A DNA stretch of 64,000 bases from Terebella lapidaria (GCA_949152475.1 OX424566.1:11183177-11247176); one strand, 5' to 3'. Shown: positions 33,150 through 56,148, counted from the stretch's first letter. Notes: a model not told the origin generated them from the sequence alone. A program made the numbers and translations.

Positions 33150-36100
33150 GGTAGCTATCATGCACCAATAAGTCATTGATCGAGAGATGCAGAAGATGCT
33201 CGAACTAGACATCATTGAACCAGTGACAGCCCTTGGGCCAGTCCTGTGGTGATGGTAAAAAAGGACGGCTCGTGGACATTCTGCGTTGACTATCGCAAAC
33301 TCAACGATGTTATGCGAAAGACTCGTATCCTCTCTCACACATCGAGGACATGTTCAATGCCCTGGTCGGATCGCACTATTTCTGTGCTCTTGATCTGGCC
33401 TCTGGGTATCCTCCAAGTCCAGGTGGAGGATAGTGAAAAGGCTAAGACAGCCTTTGTCATTAAGAACGGCCTTTACCAGTTCAAGGTATTGCCATTCGGG
33501 CTCTGCAACGCCCCCACAAAGTTTGTGCACCTCATGAAAATGATGTTAAAAAGGCATCTTTGGAAGCGGTGTATGGTGTACATTGACAATGTCGTTGTGT
33601 ATGGCTGCTCCTTCATAGAGACCTTGATCAATTTCCAGATGGTGCTGGCCATCCAAGTGTGAACTCTTTGCCAAGGAGATCCTATACAGGCATCGATCCG
33701 GACCCTCTGAAGCTCGATGCTGTGTGAAAGTGGCCTCAACCATGTAACGTGGGAGACGTGAGGTCCTTCTTGGGCTTCAGGAGCTGCCACCGCCATTTCA
33801 TCTGTAGCTTCGCTGAGATCGTGCTTTCTTTTGACCATACTTACGGAAAAAGGAGCCGATTTTGTCTGGGACACTGTGCAGGCAGTGGCTTTCGCTGACC
33901 TCCGTAAGGCACTAACTCTGCTGCAGTGCTCTGGCACCCCCTTCCCGACCTCAAGTTCATACTGGACACGGAAACGAGTAACTTCCCCTTCGGCGGTGTC
34001 CTCTCGCAGGTCGTGGAAGGTGTTGACCGTGTAGTAGCCTATGTGAGCATTGCTCTAAGCCGCTCGCAGATTAACTACAGTAACTGCATTATAAATCGTG
34101 GGCTCCTCACGGTGGCGACCATGACCAAGCGTTTCCGGCACTACTTGTTGATTGGCACTTCCGGCTGTGGACTGATTACAGTTCGCTCTGATGGCTGCTG
34201 AACTACAGCGAGGCCTACGGCTTGGTGGCATGGTGGCTTGTCAAACTGCAGGAGTACGACATGCAGATTGAACACCGTGCCGGGAAGCACCTTGGCAATG
34301 CTGACGGCCTGTCACATTGTCATAAGTGCTGGTAACTAATCCTTAGGCGCAGCGACGATTCGTCTTCATACACTGACCTGGACCTTCCGGGAATACCTCA
34401 TGTCACCACTACCGAGACTACTGCGGCGGCCCGGCCATCAGGTGTCAACCCCTAGGCGCGAATGCGATGGTAACAATGGACCCATCCACCGTTCGATCCG
34501 GGATTGCAGCACAGCCGGAGTGGGACTTCCACGAAAGAGGAATTCTCCTCGTGGGTTCCGACCAAGTCCAGCTCAGACTCTCAGCAGGAGTGACTTTTGC
34601 CAGTCTGGGCAATGGCCGCTTAGCCACCGCCGGATGCTCCAGAGACACCTTACTACAACGAGGCCCCAATCTGACGGACAGGTCGAATGACGGACAGGAC
34701 AGGTCGAATCAATCGATCAGTCTTTAATATTCTGGCGGCCTATGTCAATGATTGAGCGAACAATCGATATGACCACCTCCCGTATGGTGTACCGGTCGTC
34801 GGTCCACACCTCTACCGGGGTAACGCCTTATGCGATTTTGTATGGCTGGAAGCTTAATCTGCTCGTGGATATCATGTATCCTAAGACGGCAGAGACTGGC
34901 CCAATACTGCAGTGTGGACCTGAGTATGTGGGGTGGGTTCACCGGGCATTGGCGAATGCACCTAGACAAGTCCGCTAGAAGGCGACAAGGTGCGGTATTA
35001 CTATCTGCCAGCTACACAGGGCAATAAGTTTCCAGAGCTGTAGATAAGGCATTTCAATGTACTGGAATAGGTGACTGAAGTGGACTACCAGATCTGTCAG
35101 GCCTCTGACCCTAACTGAGTTTTGGTTGTCCATGTCTAGTAGTATGAAGGGCCGCTGAAGCTTGATCTGCGCGTCCAGGACATGGAATCGGTTTATCTCC
35201 CCATATTGGACATATCCAGACACCAACCCCATACGCCGGGAGAGTGCATGTGCCAGATGGAGGTCTGCCGGACCCGACCGACTTGCCCGACAGGTTGTCG
35301 AAAGATGAATCTTTGGTGCTCGCTCAGGATCCGCTGGATACTCCCGACCTTTTGGACCCACCGCAGCTGCGTCTCCACGCGCGTGCGCCATCGCAGTTCA
35401 GATGGGATTAACACTTCAGCCCTTATGGATGTACGATTGGATTTCAGGCAGGGATCTGTGCCACCTCTGTTGCATTCACTATTTAGTTGGATGGCTTGGC
35501 TGGTTTAAGTGGTAGGGAACCGTTTAGGACGTATGCCACAATCGCGCATCACCCCTCTCGCCATTCCTCGTACTCCAAATGTTCGGCAACTCCAGCCGTA
35601 TCTAGTGGACTGATGTCCGGCACAGTTAATCCAACGCATACGCCAGCCGGACCACAAAGGAGACCGGGACTTTATACGGTCCGTGGTGAGGGACGCGTCG
35701 ACCCGACTGTAAATGGTTCTGGCCTTGGCCACGGCAATAGACTCCGGATGTGCGGATTCATGCCGGAGGTTTTTCTGTATGGCCTGGTTCCGGCAAGGTT
35801 GTCGGCCCACCTGCGAAGGAATCAAGCAGGTCTGCACTTCTGGACTCCTCCGATGAAGGAGGACGGCTAGCCATGCCATGCCATCAGTCGTTCACGCGGC
35901 TCTGCCTTGCCCCGACCCTTTGGGTTCCACCGCAGGTAGGGCAGCCGGAACAAATTTTCAGAGGTGCTACCACTTTCGGTCACGGGTATGTTGTTTTTAC
36001 AAAATTTCTAAATTTAAAGGTTAACTGGATCCAAACACTTGGCACACCATCCCTTTCGGCAGATGACCTTCCAATGTCATCAACCCTTGTGGACCACCTC

Positions 36101-36622
36101 GTTCAAAGTTTTAGCTTGATTGTTAAGGTTCATTCAAAATTTTGGGAGCGTAACAGTGTAACTAAGTAAGTCTGAGGGTAGATCCCCCTTCTTCTAAAAC
36201 ATACCCTTAAGGTCTGGTCTATCTGCGTCTTCGACTTTGAGAACGGCTCGACTTGCTTTTCGGGCTTTTGGGCCAAGGCAGAGCATGTTGGGGACCAACA
36301 TTGTAAAGGGGTAATGTGGCGATTTTGCCCAAAGATTAAAACAGGCGTTTTGGCAACTTTCGTACACCGTATTCAGGCCGCTTCAAATTTGAAGCTCGCG
36401 TCACCATAGTGACGTTTGTTATTTATCACCCAGTTTCACTGTTTCAAGTATGATGATGTTTTCCCTCTCGTGCGCTGGCAGTATAAATACTGCCAATGAC
36501 TGAAAATCTGGGAGTTTGGTCTTCCTGACTGCCAGAGAGCATGTCGGTGAGCGCTACTAGCTGCTCCCGTTCCCTATCAGGGTAGGGAGGAACATACTCC
36601 TGGGGTCAACCAAAAAACTACA
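33150..36622 (+). mobile_element. Ty3/gypsy LTR retrotransposon fossil, pol remnants and one LTR
   Basis: Plus-strand remnants follow Ty3/gypsy order: reverse transcriptase about 33180-33640 (FCVDYRKLNDV, LPFGLCNAPTKF, VYIDNVVVYG), RNase H about 33920-34200 (VAYVSIALSRSQINYS), integrase-like pieces about 34400-34980 (STGVTPYAILYGWK), a 3' region without known domains, then a probable LTR. No gag and no 5' LTR are seen, so the left part is missing. The element is broken by many changes and encodes nothing intact. With one LTR it cannot be dated from LTR divergence; the state of decay suggests it is old. Confidence 0.85.
36315..36622 (+). repeat. Probable 3' LTR of the gypsy fossil
   Basis: A purine-rich AAAGGGGTAA (36305-36314) precedes TGTGGCGATTTTGCC, a plausible LTR start. 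A TATA-like GTATAAATA lies near 36480. The sequence ends near CTACA at 36622. Ends are approximate because there is no second LTR to compare. Confidence 0.55.
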
Positions 36623-36716
36623 GTAAAACACCACATGATATGGGTTGAAGTATATTACATTTATTTACAGTAAAACACCAAATGATATGGGTCGAAGTAT
36701 ATTACATTTATTTACA
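36619..36716. repeat. 47-bp tandem duplication beside the LTR
   Basis: ACAGTAAAACACCACATGAT... is repeated once with two or three differences, about 36621-36667 and 36668-36714. It lies at the right border of the gypsy fossil and may have formed at or after insertion. Confidence 0.8.
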
Positions 36717-36719
36717 ATT

Positions 36720-37640
36720 CTCAGAAAGGCTTTACATATATTACACACAATGAAATCTATCTTAATGTAGGGTAAATGTTCGCCACATTCCATGATGAGA
36801 CAACACATAAGGGTTGATTCTTTCTGAACAGTACTATAACTTGATTGCATCTTCAAACATACATAGGTTTCCAATAATTCATGCAAACATAATGAGCATA
36901 TCTTATTGAATATTACCAAACAAATTACTTGGATGACCAGATCAAGACAGATATGGCAATATATTTTTCCTTTGACTATGTTACTGTTTCTTACTTTTAT
37001 ACATATAGCACCAGTATTTGAAGAAACAACTTTCCATTTCGTCCAGTAATTATATATCATTGCACACACACAAACAACAACGTTTATATATATTCTTTTC
37101 ACCTAGGAAATGAAGTTGAACATGACTATAAGCCTGTCCAATATACCGTACATGTAGACCAATGACTTTCACTGATGGAAATGGATATGTTGACAGGCGA
37201 AACTACACTACATTTACCAAATGGGCTCAGTCTTTCATTAAATATTGATGCACAAAGAGAGCAGGCAGACATTCTAACACTCAGCTCATTGCAAAGTTCA
37301 CTTTACGAAATTTCCATACTCTGAAGTTATCAGTGAAGGAATTTTCAGATCTATCTAAGAAATAGCATTTTTTCTCTATTTTTCAATCTTGCACACCCAA
37401 TTTTTTTACCTTTCCACATATTTCCAGCCAACATCACTGGTACAGAGTATTGTCTTCAATATAAAATTGCATGTGCAATAGAGATCTTAAAACACTATCA
37501 CATACAAGTACATTATATTACATATTATCTCTAAAAGACAACATTTCCTCATTGTATCCTGGAATAAACAAGGTGCTGAATAATATGCAATATAATTACA
37601 AAGTGGTTCTCCATCTGAAGCATTCCAACTACGAGCAAAT
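36720..37640. other. Intergenic or 3' UTR of the GPR107-like gene
   Basis: AT-rich sequence with no exon supported. A minus-strand AATAAA (37641-37646) about 220 bases past the GPR107-like stop is the nearest polyadenylation signal. The rest may be intergenic. Confidence 0.45.
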
Positions 37641-37864
37641 TTTATTTCAGGTAAAAGAGGAAATTATACATTATCACTGACAAAAATTGTAGATATTTAT
37701 CCATGCCATGTAGAACATGACTCGCCATCATGTGGAAATGAGCAAAAATGTAACCGCAATTGACTGAAAATAATGTAATCCCAAAAGTCAACCCCACAGT
37801 AGTTTTTTGAAACAGATGAGCTGATAGTGATGTCATTAGAGTTGAGACGATGTCGTCACTAGTG

Positions 37865-48493
<10,629 letters not shown>

Positions 48494-48860
48494 ATTTATT
48501 GATCGCGTAAAAGAATTGTGAGATCCTATCTCATTGGTTAATGTGAGATTGCGCGGACGAATGAAATTGTGTATAACAAAATTTTCACCGGAAGCCACTT
48601 TTCACCAAAATAAACAAAGTCACATGCCATGCCACGTGGAGATGTCGAACTGTTCGCGATGATTGATCGTTACTACACCATTTGAACTATCTGTAACCGA
48701 CCAGGAAATTTAGATTTAAATAAAATCAGTTTTCAGGATTAAAAAAATTGCAGTCGTACACATTTTTTTCCCCAGGAGAAATTCCCCTAAATGAATCAAA
48801 ATTGTCTTAAGGTTAAAAAAGGTCACCAGATAAATTTTCAGCGTTAAACCACACTATTTA
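48494..48860. other. Upstream of the GPR107-like gene, presumed promoter region
   Basis: The region just upstream of the signal-peptide exon. No TATA or other clear core element was seen, and no other gene. Confidence 0.35.
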
Positions 48861-49898
48861 TCAATCAAATCAGTTTATTCAATATTCAACATTCATAAAA
48901 GTGCAGTACAATACAATGATAATATATTTGAATAATGAAAAGGAAATTGTTTGAAGCTCAAAGCTTACAAAGCTCAAAGCTCAAAGTTTTCGTGCACAGC
49001 CACATAGACTACGGCAATGCGCTTTTGTGCGGTATTCCCAAGTATCTGATCGCAAAACTACAGAAGGTCCAGAATACAGCTGCACGCATCCTCTGTGGCA
49101 TTGGTAAATACAGACACGCTCAAACAGCTGCACTGGCTTCCAGTTTGGTGCCGAATTTAAAGTCTCCATGCTGGTGTACAAAGTCCTCTACTGTGGGCCT
49201 TCTTATCTTGCTGAAATGTTGACACTCCAGTCGTCCACCTACAATCTCCGGTCAGCCGCAACACCTCTTCTGGTGGTTCCAAAAACAAGGTGTAAAACTC
49301 TAGGTGACCGCGCCTTCCGCACTGCAGCTTCCAGAATCAGAACAGTCTCCCGGGAGATGTCCGTACAGCCCCATCACTTGACGTGTTCAAAAAAAGACTT
49401 AAAACATTTTATTTTCGTAAAGCGTTCTTGTAATTTACTTGGTTTTAACTCCAATTTATTTCTTTTATGTTTTTACTTTTTTTCCACTTATACAATTATA
49501 TAACTACTAATTTCTATGTTTTGTTCAGCACTATAGAATATGTACTTGTACATAGTTATAGGGCTATATGAATCTAATAAACTTAAATCTAATAAACTTA
49601 AGTAACAATTCCCCATAAAGTAACAATTCCCCATTTTTTTAATTTATTTATTTATTTATTTTAGCAATATTGTTTATTCTTGTTTTGTTTTTTTAAAATA
49701 TTTTTTATATTTGTTAATATACTAGTATAGTAATCTTAATGGTTGGGTGGGATGTAATTTTTGGGTGGGAATTGGGGAATTGTTACTTTATAAGCTTTGA
49801 GCTTCAAACAATTTCCTTTTCATTATTCAAATATATTATCATTGTATTGTACTGCACTGTTATGAATGTTGAATATTGAATAAACTGATTTGATTGAT
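48861..49898. repeat. Inverted repeat pair (107 bp arms) around a LINE relic
   Basis: 48861-48967 (TCAATCAAATCAGTTTATTC through GAAGCTCAAAGCTTA) is the reverse complement of 49791-49898, nearly perfect. The arms end in AATAAACTGATTTGATTGA, which looks like a LINE or SINE 3' tail. AAGTAACAATTCCCCAT occurs twice near 49600 and inverted at about 49775-49791, just inside the right arm. Confidence 0.9.
48981..49600 (+). mobile_element. CR1-like LINE 3' fragment
   Basis: The plus strand reads HSHIDYGNALLCGIPKYLIA and KLQKVQNTAARILCG, then in a second frame LHWLPVWCRI, then in a third FKVSMLVYKVLYCG, STYNLRSAATPLLVVPKT and LGDRAFRTAASRI. This is the conserved C-terminal end of CR1-type ORF2. At least three frame changes are visible. 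The 3' tail GCTATATGAATCTAATAAAC ends in a doubled AATCTAATAAACTTA, a typical LINE tail. Confidence 0.85.
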
Positions 49899-49899
49899 T

Positions 49900-50230
49900 T
49901 ATTTATTTTTCTTTCATCAAAATTGATGTTTTGATCTTTCAAAGTAAATTCAAGATCATTTGAATGTGCCAATATTCAGTTTTTAGAAATTTACTCCATA
50001 AAGCTATATATAACTAACACGTACAATGGCTATAACCATAGAAATATGGCTTACATTTCTATGCTATAACTACTGACACCAAAATTGTATGAATGTCCCT
50101 TTTACCTTTTTCCTAAAGAATATTAGAATCACTCGTCTGAAATATTCCTATTTGGAGTAAAGTGTGAGAAATCCACTTGAGCTGATTAAAATGAAAAATC
50201 AACATTCGCTGATAAGTTATCAGTCGCACT
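49900..50230. other. Intergenic, no gene seen
   Basis: AT-rich sequence. CATTTGAATGTGCCAATA near 49957 is a word from the P family, so a decayed P fragment may lie here. Confidence 0.4.
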
Positions 50231-50234
50231 ATTC

Positions 50235-50900
50235 CGGGACTGCAATTTGACATATACGGGGTCACCGGTCCAGGAGAGAGTCCTTAGGGGGTCGGGAAGG
50301 TCCTGGAACAAGTCCTTGGTGGTCCTGGATCATCCGACCATTTTCGAGAACAATAGACAGTCTGGGGTTATCCTGGGTGGGTCCGTAATGGGTCCGTGAA
50401 GGTCCTGGACAGTCCGTAGATGGTCTTGGCTCATCCTTAAACATCCGGCCATCCCGGCCCCACCACGGATCATCCAGGATAACGCTTCCCCCCCCCCCCC
50501 CCCCCCCCTAGACACAACACTGTCAAAAGAACAATGGTAATGATCCAGAAATGGTATCTCTCTTATATGCAGTCCGTGATCAACCTGGGTAGTCCGGGGC
50601 GGTCCTGGTTCAGTCTGGGACCGTACAGAGCCATCCAGCTTGATCCAGGGTGGTCCCGGGTGGTTCTGGGTGAGTCCTGGGTGGTCCGGGCTCGTTTATG
50701 GTGAGTCCGGGGTCAGTCCGTGGCCATCATGGCTAAGTGTTGGTCCGTGGTGGATCCGTTATGGTCCGGAGTGAACACCTTTTTTTTTACCATCGAACAA
50801 TTCACTTCTAGGATGGCTCCAGTCCCTGGATCACGAAGTATCGAAGTATCTCTTCATCCGGAGTCATCCGGAAACGTCCTGGATAGTTCAGGGCCACTGT
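50235..50900. repeat. GC-rich degenerate minisatellite with poly-C tract
   Basis: Short words of the type GGTCCTGG, GGGTCCG and GGTGGTCC recur irregularly over about 660 bases, roughly every 10-15 bases. A run of about 20 C lies at 50490-50509. There are no coding motifs; the composition contrasts sharply with the AT-rich flanks. Confidence 0.7.
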
Positions 50901-51256
50901 GGCCTTATATAGTAGGATGCTTGATCTTTTTTCTCGGCCCAACCCTACACTTGGACATTGAGTGTATATCGATTCCTCCGGTAACATTTCCTAACACTTG
51001 GAATGATTTTTTACGCAGGTCCAGGATATAATTAAGCTCTCATTCTCTGGTATATATGTACAATTTATTCTGGCATAATATTCTGATATACTAGAAAATG
51101 TAAAGAAGTTTTTTTTTGTGTTCTATTCTTCGCACATTTATACACTCGTACGTGTAGGCCCGTGTAGGCCCCAGTATAAATTTGATTTTAGCGAGGACTG
51201 AATTCTATGTGAATGGAAAGCTAGTCAACTCAGTACGAGACAGCTACTATAAAAAA
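50900..51256. other. Intergenic, no gene seen
   Basis: AT-rich sequence leading to the left end of the Q1 element. No exon is supported. Confidence 0.5.
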
Positions 51257-52782
51257 TTAGCCCAAAGGCTAAGATAGGTTACCGGACAATTTTGGTTTGG
51301 CCATGGCAGCATTGGCATGTAACAGACCTTGAGATTTACCAATCAAGGTTCGCAGTGTAAACATATGACCTTGGGATTTACCAATCAAGGTCATCCGTAT
51401 GAACTTCGATGTAACCATTACATGTATGTGTGCGGCATTTGATATTCTATATGTTGGGTGGAATCGTTTAGGCCGCTCAGGTCAATTTACACATTCCAAG
51501 TCAGGCATTTGGCACTCAAGGTCATCTGACGTCAAGTTCAAGGTCATCATTAGTTGTGCCATATATGTCTTCCTATATGTTCATAATGCAAACAGGAGCT
51601 CTATCTGCAAGCATTTCATCTACAAAGGCAAATCTGGGCATTTTTTGACCCCAAAATGGCTGTTTTGACCTTTCAAGGTCATCCAAGGTCAAATTCAAGG
51701 TCACCACACAAGTCGCCATATATGACTTCCGATTTGAAAGTGCCAATTTCTAAGCTCTATCTTCAAGCGTTCTATGAGTACAGTCCTGACAGCTCCAATT
51801 ATGAAGGAAAAAAGTGCCGAAAATTTTCTAAGTCCAAAATTTTTTTCAAAGGGTGAAAATTTTTTTTTGCCTAGAAATGGCCCAAAATGGATAGTAATGT
51901 TATTTGGGGCGAAAAAATTTTTTTCGCCGACTCGTCAAAAATTCAAAATGGCCGCCACACTGAGATCGGCGATTCAAGGGCAACAAAACTTATACACGTC
52001 GCAGAGGTATATAAGAGGAATCTTTTTAAGCAAAAATCTCAAAACTGATCAGAGAGTTTTTGAGAAAATACAGACCAGGTGCAAATTTAAGCGTTTTTCG
52101 ACCCAAAAATGGCTGTTTTGACCTTTCAAGGTCATCCAAGGTCAAATTCAAGGTCACCACACAAGTCGCCATATATGACTTCCCATTTGAAAGTGCCAAT
52201 TTCTAAGCTCTATCTTCAAGCGTTCTATGAGTACAGTCCGGACAGCTCCCATTATGAAGGGAAAAAGTGCCGAAAATTTTCTAAGTCCAAAATTTTTTTC
52301 AAAGGGTGAAAATTTTTTTTTGCTCTAGAAATGGCCCAAAATGGATAGTAATGCGATCTGGGGCGAAAAATTTTTTTTTCGCCGACCCGCCAAAAATTCA
52401 AAATGGCCGCCACACGAAAACCGGCAGATTTAGGGCAACCAAACTTATACATATCACAGAGGTATATGAGGGGAATCTTTTGAAACCAAAAACTCAAAAC
52501 TGATCAGACAGTTTTTGAGAAAATGGCCGTCAAAGTCCAAAATTGAGCGTTTTTCGACAAAAACAGCCGCCATTTTGAAAAAAATGCGAAAATCAAAAAA
52601 CAAAAAAATACCTCCTTCTCAAAATATTTTTAGGCATTTTTGTGCAAAATTTCAGAAAGATTCGATCGTTAACTTTAAAGATAAAAATGTTAACGACGGA
52701 CGGACGGACGGACGGACGGACGGACGGACGACGGACGCAACGCCATGCCAATAGGTTATCGGACCAAAGGTCCGGTAACCTA
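51257..52782 (+). mobile_element. Q-family hairpin-ended element (Q1), complete
   Basis: The left end is the hairpin TTAGCC-CAAA-GGCTAA followed by GATAGGTTACCGGAC. The right end is the long hairpin TAGGTTATCGGACC-AAA-GGTCCGGTAACCTA (52752-52782), whose outer arm is the reverse complement of the left motif. The body has a left-specific part (51290-51650), two related modules of about 450 bases, then AAAGTTAACG(A/T) words and an ACGG microsatellite (about 52696-52735) before the hairpin. Each module has AAAATGGC(C/G)GCC, a GCGAAAAAATTTTTTTCGCC-type palindrome and TGACCTTGA words. No coding capacity. Confidence 0.9.
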
Positions 52783-52783
52783 A

Positions 52784-53271
52784 AAAGGCATGATTGTCCA
52801 TCGTGTATGTACAGACTCGATTTTGAACTCAAACTCCCGCAAAGGCGCAAAGGTGAAGGTCATCCGAGTTGCACGCTGGTTTTGTTTTCCACCGAAACTG
52901 TAAATTGTCGTCAGCTTGGCTGAAACATCGGTAACATATTTGAAACGAATCATTTATCATTTAATGAAACTCTCTTCCAAGTTTTATGTTCCTAGAATGC
53001 ACCCATCGGACCCATGTCACTCCTGATGTCGAAAGCAAACCGCTGTCACCGGAGCATGATCGGGGGGGGGGGGGGGGAGGGGTGTACCCGGGGTACAGGT
53101 GATAAGGCCGCCCAAGTGTTCAGGCCGCCATTGAAAAATATCAAACTACAGGTTAAGTGATGGATGACGAGTGTTATGACACTCGAACATACTGGTATGA
53201 TAATATGCGGCCTGATCGCTTTGGCGGCCTTATCGCTTGGTAATCGTGTACCCGAATTGTGCATGCTAGCC
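52784..53271. other. Intergenic with a G-rich tract
   Basis: No gene is seen. A run of G at about 53061-53077 is the only marked feature, followed by short words GGCCGC/GCGGCC around 53107-53230. Confidence 0.45.
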
Positions 53272-53734
53272 CAGTTGGGGAAAGGGCAAATTTGGAGACT
53301 GTTGTAAAATCTACCAGCAGTACCCAAATTGGGGAACCAGGGGTTGGTAAATTTGAGTACGTGGCATTGGACCAATATCCAAAAAAATGTTATGACTAAA
53401 TTATATCATTATCAATGGACATCTAATGAAGTTGACAAAATGAAGTCTTCTGCAAGTGTATATTGTCTGCAAGATTATAGATTATCTCATTTGAAGTAGC
53501 AAATAAATTTCTGAGCTTCAGCGTCCAACTCTGTACCAAAAACCTGAGACGTTCCTGTCATTATTAGGTGTTGGACCAGTATATTTAGTTGAAAGGGGAA
53601 CAGTAATGCACCAAACACCGATTACTCCAGAAAAAAGATAAGTTTATTTGAGTACCCGAATTCACCAACCCCACAGTTGTCGAATTTGAGTACTCTCCCC
53701 CAAGAGTTGTCAAATTTGCCCCTTTCCCCAACTG
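53272..53734. mobile_element. hAT-type MITE with perfect 8-bp target duplication
   Basis: The inverted ends start CAGTTGGGGAAAGGGCAAAT and match at the right (ATTTGCCCCTTTCCCCAACTG). TGCTAGCC lies immediately outside both ends (53264-53271 and 53735-53742), a perfect 8-bp duplication as made by hAT transposases. Inner words (GAGTAC, AATTTG) are also inverted. 463 bp, non-coding. Confidence 0.88.
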
Positions 53735-54314
53735 TGCTAGCCCCATCATCATGCATATGTTGAGCGGTATAACTCTTTGGCACGCTGATTGTTGTCATCA
53801 TCGAGAGACCAATGAGCGAGAAAAACGCACAACGTTCACACTTTTGTTTTTTAGGTTACCGGACCTTTGGTCCGATAACCTATTGGCATGGCGTTGCGTC
53901 CGTCCGTCCGTCCGTCTAGCCGGGCAAACGGAACGGAGTTATGGGGATTTCTTAGGGGGAATAAAGCTGAAAACGCCCCACAACCACAGTTTAAGCCGAA
54001 AGTGCGGTCTTATGGGGATTTTTTCAGGACTTATGGGGAAAGTTAAGATAGGAAATTTAACATTGGGTCCGCCCGTAACGCCCATACCGTTCACTCCGTC
54101 CGTCCGTCCGTCCGTCCGGCGTTAACATTTTAGGTTACCGGACCTTTGGTCCGATAACCTATTGGCATGGCGTTGCGTCCGTCGTCCGTCCGTCCGTCCG
54201 TCCGGGCAAACGGAACGGAGTTTTGGGGATTTCTTAGGGGGAATAAAGCTGAAAACGCCCCACAACCACAGTCAACCACAGTTTAAGCCAAAAGTGCGGT
54301 CTTATGGGGATTTT

Positions 54315-56148
54315 TAGGTTACCGGACCTATAGTCCGATAACCTATTGGCATGGCGTTGCGTCCGTCGTCCGTCGTCCGTCCGTCCGTCCGTCCGTCCGT
54401 CGTCCGTCCGTTCACATTTTTATCTTTAAAGTATATGGTCCGATCTTTCTGAAATTTTGCACAAAAATACCTAAAAATATTTCCAGGAAAGGTTTTTTTT
54501 AGTTTTCTGATTTCTGCATTTTTTTCAAAATGGCGGCCGTTTTCGTCGAAAAATGGCCAATTTTGGACTTTGACGGTTGTTTTCTCAAAATCTGTTCAGT
54601 AACTTTTTTTCTTATTGATGCACAACACTCCCCATATGTACCCCTGTGACATGTATAAATTTCGTTGCCCTTGAATCGCTCGAAGTGGGCCATTTTGGGC
54701 CCAAATTCGGCCCAAATGGGACTTTCTCATGTTAAATTCTCCTATGCTTTATAATGGGACACAATAAGCCTGATATCTCACTTAATATTGCGATTAGAGA
54801 CTAGGAATCAATTGTGGACATATAGGAAATGATATATGCTGAATATTCTCGTGACCTTGAATTTGACCTGTGACCTCAGTTTCAAGGTCAGAGAACAAAA
54901 TGGCTAATATCTCGCTTATTATCGACTTTACAGCTCAGGAATCAATTGTGGACATATAGGAAATGATATCAGCCGAATATTCTGATGACCTTGAATTTGA
55001 CCTTTGACCTCATTTCAAGGTCACACGGCAAAATGGCTAATATTTCGCTTCTTATCGACTTTACAGCTTAGGAATCAATTAACAACATATAGGAATTGAT
55101 ATATGCAGATTATTGTCATGACCTTGAATTTGACCTTTGACCTCATTTTCAAGGTCACAGGACAAAATGGCTAATATCTCACTTATTATCGATTTTACAG
55201 CTTAGGGATCATTTGTGGACATGTAGGAAATGATATATGCTGAATATTCTTGTGACTGAGAATTTGACCTCTGACCTTTGTTTCAAGGTCCGAGAACAAA
55301 ATGGCTAATATCTCGCTTATTATCGACTTTACAGCTTAGGAATCAATTGTGGACATATAGGGAATGATATCAACCGAATATTCTGATGACTTTGAATTTG
55401 ACCTTTGACCTCATTTTCAAGGTCAAAGGACAATATGGCTAATATCTCGCTTGTTTCTGGCTTTACAGCTTAGGAATCAATTATGGACATATAGGAAATG
55501 ATATCAACCGAATATTCTGATGACCTTGAATTTGACCTTTGACCTCATTTTCAAGGTCAAAAGACAAAATGGCTAATATCTCGCTTATTATCTACTTTAC
55601 AGCTTAGGAATCAATTGTGGACATATAGGAAATGATATCAACCGAATATTCTGATGACCTTGAATTTGACCTTTGACCTCATTTTCAAGGTCACATGGCA
55701 AAATAGCTAGTATCTCGCTTGTTATCGACTTTACAGCTTAGGAATCAATTGTTAACATATAGGAAATGATATATGCAGATTATTGTCATGACCTTGAATT
55801 TGATCTTTGACCTCTTTTTCAATTTCACAGGACAAAATGGGTAATATATCACTTGTTATCAATTTTACAGCTTAGGGATCACTTGTGGATATGTAGGAAA
55901 TGATATATGCTGAATATTCTCGTGACTTTGAATTTGACCTCTGACCTCATTTTCATGGTCAAGAACACAAAATGGCTAAAGTCTCACTTATTATCGACTT
56001 TACAGCTTAGGAATCAGTTGTGGACATATAGGAAATGATGAAAGCCTAATATTCTGATGACCTTGAATTTGACCTTTGATCTCATTTTCAAGGTCACAGG
56101 AATATAAAACATATTTTGTCCGGTAACCTGTCTTAGCCCTTGGGCTAA
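54315..56148 (-). mobile_element. Q2, innermost Q element carrying a 134-bp tandem array
   Basis: The head is at 54315 (with ACCTATAGT in place of ACCTTTGGT in the loop region) and the tail ends at 56148 (TTAGCCCTTGGGCTAA). The body keeps only part of the usual modules (54410-54720) and is otherwise filled by the 134-bp array. It interrupts Q3 at a T run. Confidence 0.8.
54745..56105. repeat. Tandem array, about 10 units of 134 bp, nuclear-receptor half-sites
   Basis: TGACCTTGAATTTGACCTTT and close variants recur near 54850, 54985, 55120, 55254, 55388, 55521, 55655, 55790, 55923 and 56057. Each unit also holds AAAATGGCTAATATCTCGCT, TTTACAGCTTAGGAATCA and GACATATAGGAAATGATAT. Most units contain TGACCTTTGACCT, the reverse complement of AGGTCAAAGGTCA. 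Confidence 0.92.
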
